Of a DNA stretch of 64,000 nucleotides, positions 61,011 through 64,000 are shown in pieces; the first letter of the stretch is position 1, and each line of letters starts with the position of its first letter. The notes beneath the pieces were generated by a model. It saw only the letters and a list, made by a program, of their open reading frames with translations. It was not told the DNA's origin and made no database searches. The translations under genes and the position numbers were made by a program. This DNA is from Granulicella paludicola (GTDB taxonomy: Bacteria; Acidobacteriota; Terriglobia; Terriglobales; Acidobacteriaceae): positions 806,001 through 870,000 of the forward strand of contig NZ_JAGSYC010000025.1 of the NCBI RefSeq assembly GCF_025685545.1. Direction: 5' to 3'.

Positions 61011-63614
61011 ATGCTTCAGGACTTTGAGCGTATCGAGAGCCCTGTACCGGGTTTGCCGGGACAGGGAAGGGCCAATGTGTGCATCATCGGCGCGGGTGCC
61101 GCAGGGATTCTGCTGGCGACGCAGCTTGCGGAACAAGGGTTGAGCGTGCTTCTACTTGAAGCGGGTGGGCTTGATCTGGAGGCACGATCCCAGGAGCTTT
61201 ACCGAACGGAACTGGCAGGGCATAGCTACATAGGGACGACGCGGGGGCGCTTCCGCACGTTAGGGGGCAGCACAACGCAGTGGGGTGGACAGCTGCTGGA
61301 ACTGGAAGACTTCGACTTCGAGCCGCGCAAGCATTTGAAGGGCAGCGGCTGGCCGATCAGGAAGTCCGATCTCACCCCTTACTATGAGCGCGCCCTGCAG
61401 TTCGCGGGCCTGCGACGGGTGGAGCGGGAAGATCATCGCGTGTGGGCCGGGTTAGGGCTTTCGATCTGCGATCTAGGGCCAGAGTTTCATATGGAGTACT
61501 CGCGCTGGTGTCCGGAGCGCGATTTTTCTGTGCTGCGACGGTCGGAGCTGCGAGATTCTCGCGCACTGCAAGGGCTCTATCACGCGAACGCTGTGGGATT
61601 CGTACTGAACGATACGCAAAGCGCAGTTGTGGGTGTACGGGTTCGCGGCTACGAAGGCACTGAGGTCGTCCTGACTGCGGACCGCTACGCGATGGCGTTG
61701 GGCGGGATCGAGACAAACCGTCTGCTACTGCAACCGGTCGATGGAGGTGAGGCACCATGGCAGAGGAATGGCCTGCTGGGGCAGCACTTTCAGGATCACA
61801 TCTCATTGAACGGCATTCCAATTAGAGAAGTGTCGACGCAGCCCGTAGCGCGCTACTTTGGCCATGTGAGTCTGGATAACTTTCGTTATCACAACAAGAT
61901 TCGGCTAAGTCTTCAAGAACAGGTGAAGGCTCGCTCGCTGAATGTAGCGGGAACGATCGGACCGTGGCGAAAGGATGATCCCGAACGTGACGCGGCGATG
62001 GTGATGCTACGCGAGATTGTCCGCAAGGGAAGACGGCCGAGCGTGGCCGAGTGGGCGAAGGCTGCACGGTACTTTCCGGGGATCGGATGGGAGGCTATTG
62101 AACAGCGCCTGCTCGGCGACCGACCGGATGGCGGACCAGGGTGGAAGCGATTGATGCTGTCCGTTCATTCAGAGCAGTCACCGCGATCCGCCAGCGCCAT
62201 CACGCTCACGGAGGAGCGCGACGCGCTGGGAATGTTACGGGCGAAGGTGGACTGGCAGATCTCCGAACTGGAGCTGCTGACACTCCGGACGTATGTGAAG
62301 CGGGCGATGACCGTCTTTGCAGCTCGGCGTTTCGCAAAGGTGGCGCCTCCGAAGGGCTTCTTCGAGGACGACGAACTGGTTCGCTCCATGTGTTCGGACA
62401 GCTACCACCACATGGGCGGCACGCGCATGTCGAGTGATCCGCGATTGGGAATCGTCGATGTCAACCTGAAGGTGCATGGAGTAGAGAATCTATACGTCTG
62501 TTCGAGCTCGGTATTTCCGACGGGCGGCTTTTCAAACCCGACGCTGACGATCCTCGCGCTGGCGACGAGGCTGGGCGACCATCTTCGGGCGAAAGCAGTG
62601 GGTGAGGGAGTCTGGCTGCCACAGCCGCTTGAACGGCGCGAGCCGATGCGCCGCGTGGAGATTCCGGTTGCTGGTCTGGTTAAGTCTGCAAAGCCATCGC
62701 CGCAGCTGGGCTTCGGCTGCTCGTACCTCCTGGGCCCCGGGGCAGACCGGTCAACTTCGTTACGATTGCTGGCTGCGGCCTACGATGCGGGCATCCGGCA
62801 CTTCGATACGGCCAGGCTCTATGGTCAGGGCGAATGCGAGCGGCTGCTGGGTGAGTTTTTGCGCGAGCATCCCGAAGCGACGGTAACGACCAAGTTTGGC
62901 ATCGAGCCACCGAATTTGGCGCAGCGAGCGATGACCGCAGCCGGACGACGTGTGAGTGCGCTCGCGGGTGCAGCAAGGCTGCTACGCGGCTCAGGCATGG
63001 TAAAGTTCAATTCCGCCAACGCGCGAGCATCGCTGGAGCGTAGCCTGCGCGCGCTGGGCAGGGAACGGATCGAACTGTTTCTTTTGCACGAGCCCGAGCG
63101 GCTGGAGCTGGTACACGACGATCTGCTGCGGTTTCTAGACGACGCGCGGACAGCAGGGAAGATTGGAGGCTTCGGCATCGGTGGCGAGGCCGCGCGCGTG
63201 GCTGAGCTGCATGGCACACGCCGGGCGTACGCTCCAGTGCTGCAATTCGAACATTCGATCTTCAGCCCGGAGCTGTCGCTACCGGATGCGAGGCGGATAC
63301 ATTATCGGACGTTCGTTCGACCGGCAGCGACGCTACTCCAGCGACTTAAGACAGAACCGCAACTTGCATGGTGGTGGTCAGAGATGGTGGGTGCGGACCT
63401 GCAGGAGCCTTCTGTGGTGTCGCGGCTGCTGTTGCGAGCGAGCTTGGACCAACACCCCGGCACGATGACATTGTTTTCGACGACCCACGAACATCACATC
63501 TACGAAAACGTAACTGTAGCTGAAGACAGCAATCTCGCCGAGGCCGCCGGGCGACTGGCTAAGCTCATTCGGGAAAATGACTTGGGCATCGGGGCAGCTT
63601 TACATGGAGGGTAG
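61011..63614 (+). CDS. GMC-type FAD oxidoreductase fused to aldo/keto reductase
   Basis: 867 residues from ATG 61011; ATG 60939 is upstream but not family-like. Residues 1-545: FAD-binding GMC fold, CIIGAGAAGILLATQLAEQG (GxGxxG 27-32), GGSTTQWGGQ, catalytic His pair 466-467 in YHHMGGTRMS, and FPTGGFSNPTLTILALATRL. Residues about 562-867: aldo/keto reductase, GYGCSYLLG-type start, tetrad Asp, Tyr in FDTARLYGQGE, Lys in TTKFG, His in FLLHEPERLE. GMC enzymes oxidise alcohols or sugars; the AKR could reduce the product. I know of no common protein with this domain order. GT4 is divergent next to it. Confidence 0.85.
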   Translation: MLQDFERIESPVPGLPGQGRANVCIIGAGAAGILLATQLAEQGLSVLLLEAGGLDLEARSQELYRTELAGHSYIGTTRGRFRTLGGSTTQWGGQLLELEDFDFEPRKHLKGSGWPIRKSDLTPYYERALQFAGLRRVEREDHRVWAGLGLSICDLGPEFHMEYSRWCPERDFSVLRRSELRDSRALQGLYHANAVGFVLNDTQSAVVGVRVRGYEGTEVVLTADRYAMALGGIETNRLLLQPVDGGEAPWQRNGLLGQHFQDHISLNGIPIREVSTQPVARYFGHVSLDNFRYHNKIRLSLQEQVKARSLNVAGTIGPWRKDDPERDAAMVMLREIVRKGRRPSVAEWAKAARYFPGIGWEAIEQRLLGDRPDGGPGWKRLMLSVHSEQSPRSASAITLTEERDALGMLRAKVDWQISELELLTLRTYVKRAMTVFAARRFAKVAPPKGFFEDDELVRSMCSDSYHHMGGTRMSSDPRLGIVDVNLKVHGVENLYVCSSSVFPTGGFSNPTLTILALATRLGDHLRAKAVGEGVWLPQPLERREPMRRVEIPVAGLVKSAKPSPQLGFGCSYLLGPGADRSTSLRLLAAAYDAGIRHFDTARLYGQGECERLLGEFLREHPEATVTTKFGIEPPNLAQRAMTAAGRRVSALAGAARLLRGSGMVKFNSANARASLERSLRALGRERIELFLLHEPERLELVHDDLLRFLDDARTAGKIGGFGIGGEAARVAELHGTRRAYAPVLQFEHSIFSPELSLPDARRIHYRTFVRPAATLLQRLKTEPQLAWWWSEMVGADLQEPSVVSRLLLRASLDQHPGTMTLFSTTHEHHIYENVTVAEDSNLAEAAGRLAKLIRENDLGIGAALHGG

Positions 63615-63882
63615 AGCGAGAGAACATTGATGCTCAGCAGCTACACAATCTTCACTGTACAGAATATGTGTTATCGGACGTAGTTGAAGTGCTGCTGTGT
63701 CCATACTTTCTAATCTTGCCTGTGTGTAACCACTGACCGGGATATCAGACCTGCGCCTCTTTCTGTTGGCTCGAGCGCCCGTCGTTATTGCTGAAACTAC
63801 TCATCTTACGTCGTAAAAGGTCCTGCGGATGACGGCTTGGAAGGCTTGTAGTAAGATCAAGAAGTTGCATCCGTACCTGAGC
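63615..63882. other. intergenic region upstream of tRNA-Ser
   Basis: 268 bases with AT-rich patches. The minus-strand frame at 63745-63975 is a translation of the tRNA. No terminator for the GMC-AKR gene is obvious. Confidence 0.5.
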
Positions 63883-63970
63883 GGAGAGATGGCCGAGTGG
63901 CTGAAGGCGCACGCTTGGAAAGCGTGTATACCGCAAGGTATCCAGGGTTCGAATCCCTGTCTCTCCGCCA
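63883..63970 (+). tRNA. tRNA-Ser (anticodon GGA), CCA encoded
   Basis: Acceptor GGAGAGA pairs with TCTCTCC, discriminator G, CCA encoded at 63968-63970. D-arm GGCCGAGTGGCTGAAGGC, anticodon stem CACGC/GCGTG with loop TTGGAAA (GGA), long variable arm typical of serine tRNA (TATACCGCAAGGTATC), T-arm CAGGGTTCGAATCCCTG. 88 bases. It reads UCC and UCU. Confidence 0.97.
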
Positions 63971-64000
63971 TACACCCTCCCGCAACTTCCCCCCGAGTTA

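Noticed and set aside
63745-63975. Minus-strand 76-residue frame (GGETGIRTLDTLRY)
   Set aside because: It is the reverse complement of tRNA-Ser plus flank, a well-known false protein in databases.
1-64000. CRISPR arrays, insertion sequences, prophage genes
   Set aside because: No regularly spaced identical repeats, no transposase or integrase frame and no phage structural gene found.

Overview
The window is 64 kb of a high-GC, diderm bacterial chromosome, gene-dense and mostly housekeeping. LpxD, LspA, Lgt, two TonB-type proteins, a heptosyltransferase-like enzyme and an Hcp protein indicate an outer membrane. The divergent Hfq-like protein, secreted S9 and M28 peptidases, CE15 and rhamnosidase-like CAZymes, and dispersed TGTCATCCTGAGCG-type repeats fit Acidobacteriota of the Terriglobia group (Granulicella/Terriglobus/Edaphobacter-like). 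That placement is inference from gene content, not a phylogeny. No insertion sequence, prophage, CRISPR array or rRNA operon is visible. One tRNA-Ser(GGA) lies at the right edge.

Region by region: 1-4.2 kb holds a cut-off rhamnosidase-like glycoside hydrolase, a Crp/Fnr-like regulator, a gene remnant with its own terminator, a CE15 glucuronoyl esterase and a small secreted protein; it looks like a plant-polysaccharide corner. 4.3-8.7 kb has miaB, a bifunctional-nuclease-family gene, a heptosyltransferase-like gene and aroA. 8.7-13.1 kb has a DNA-repair pair (radical SAM protein plus DUF4130-UdgX), hpt and, divergently, lgt. 13.2-22.4 kb is a leftward block: SprT-like protease, PaiB-like protein, then the ileS-lspA-uvrA-TPR run. 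22.7-35 kb has tonB, a CYTH enzyme, a Sua5-type enzyme, an Hfq-like gene, holB, an orphan hcp, a P450, tmk, an S9 peptidase, a lipoprotein, lpxD and an unknown gene.

35-41.4 kb has a tRNA nucleotidyltransferase with a long histone H1-like tail and a two-component pair (PDZ/multi-TM/GAF/PAS kinase plus NtrC-type regulator). 41.6-49.4 kb holds hydrolases, an M20 peptidase, a YdcF-like protein, an SDR/HxlR divergent pair, an M28 peptidase and a secreted TonB-C-like protein. 49.5-56.7 kb has dnaE, a cupin-like protein, DoxX, accA, a CPBP protease and a 59-residue zinc-ribbon protein. 56.7-64 kb has an amidinotransferase-fold protein with a Ser at the usual catalytic Cys, RlpA, thiD-thiS, a GT4 glycosyltransferase, a GMC oxidoreductase fused to an aldo/keto reductase, and tRNA-Ser.

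No single large unknown system stands out. The best leads are the GMC-AKR fusion, the H1-like tail on the tRNA nucleotidyltransferase, the Cys-to-Ser amidinotransferase, a dispersed repeat translated inside uvrA, the radical SAM/UdgX pair, and two gene-end fragments on the minus strand. Start sites were reassigned for several genes where ribosome binding sites or family alignment argue against the longest frame.
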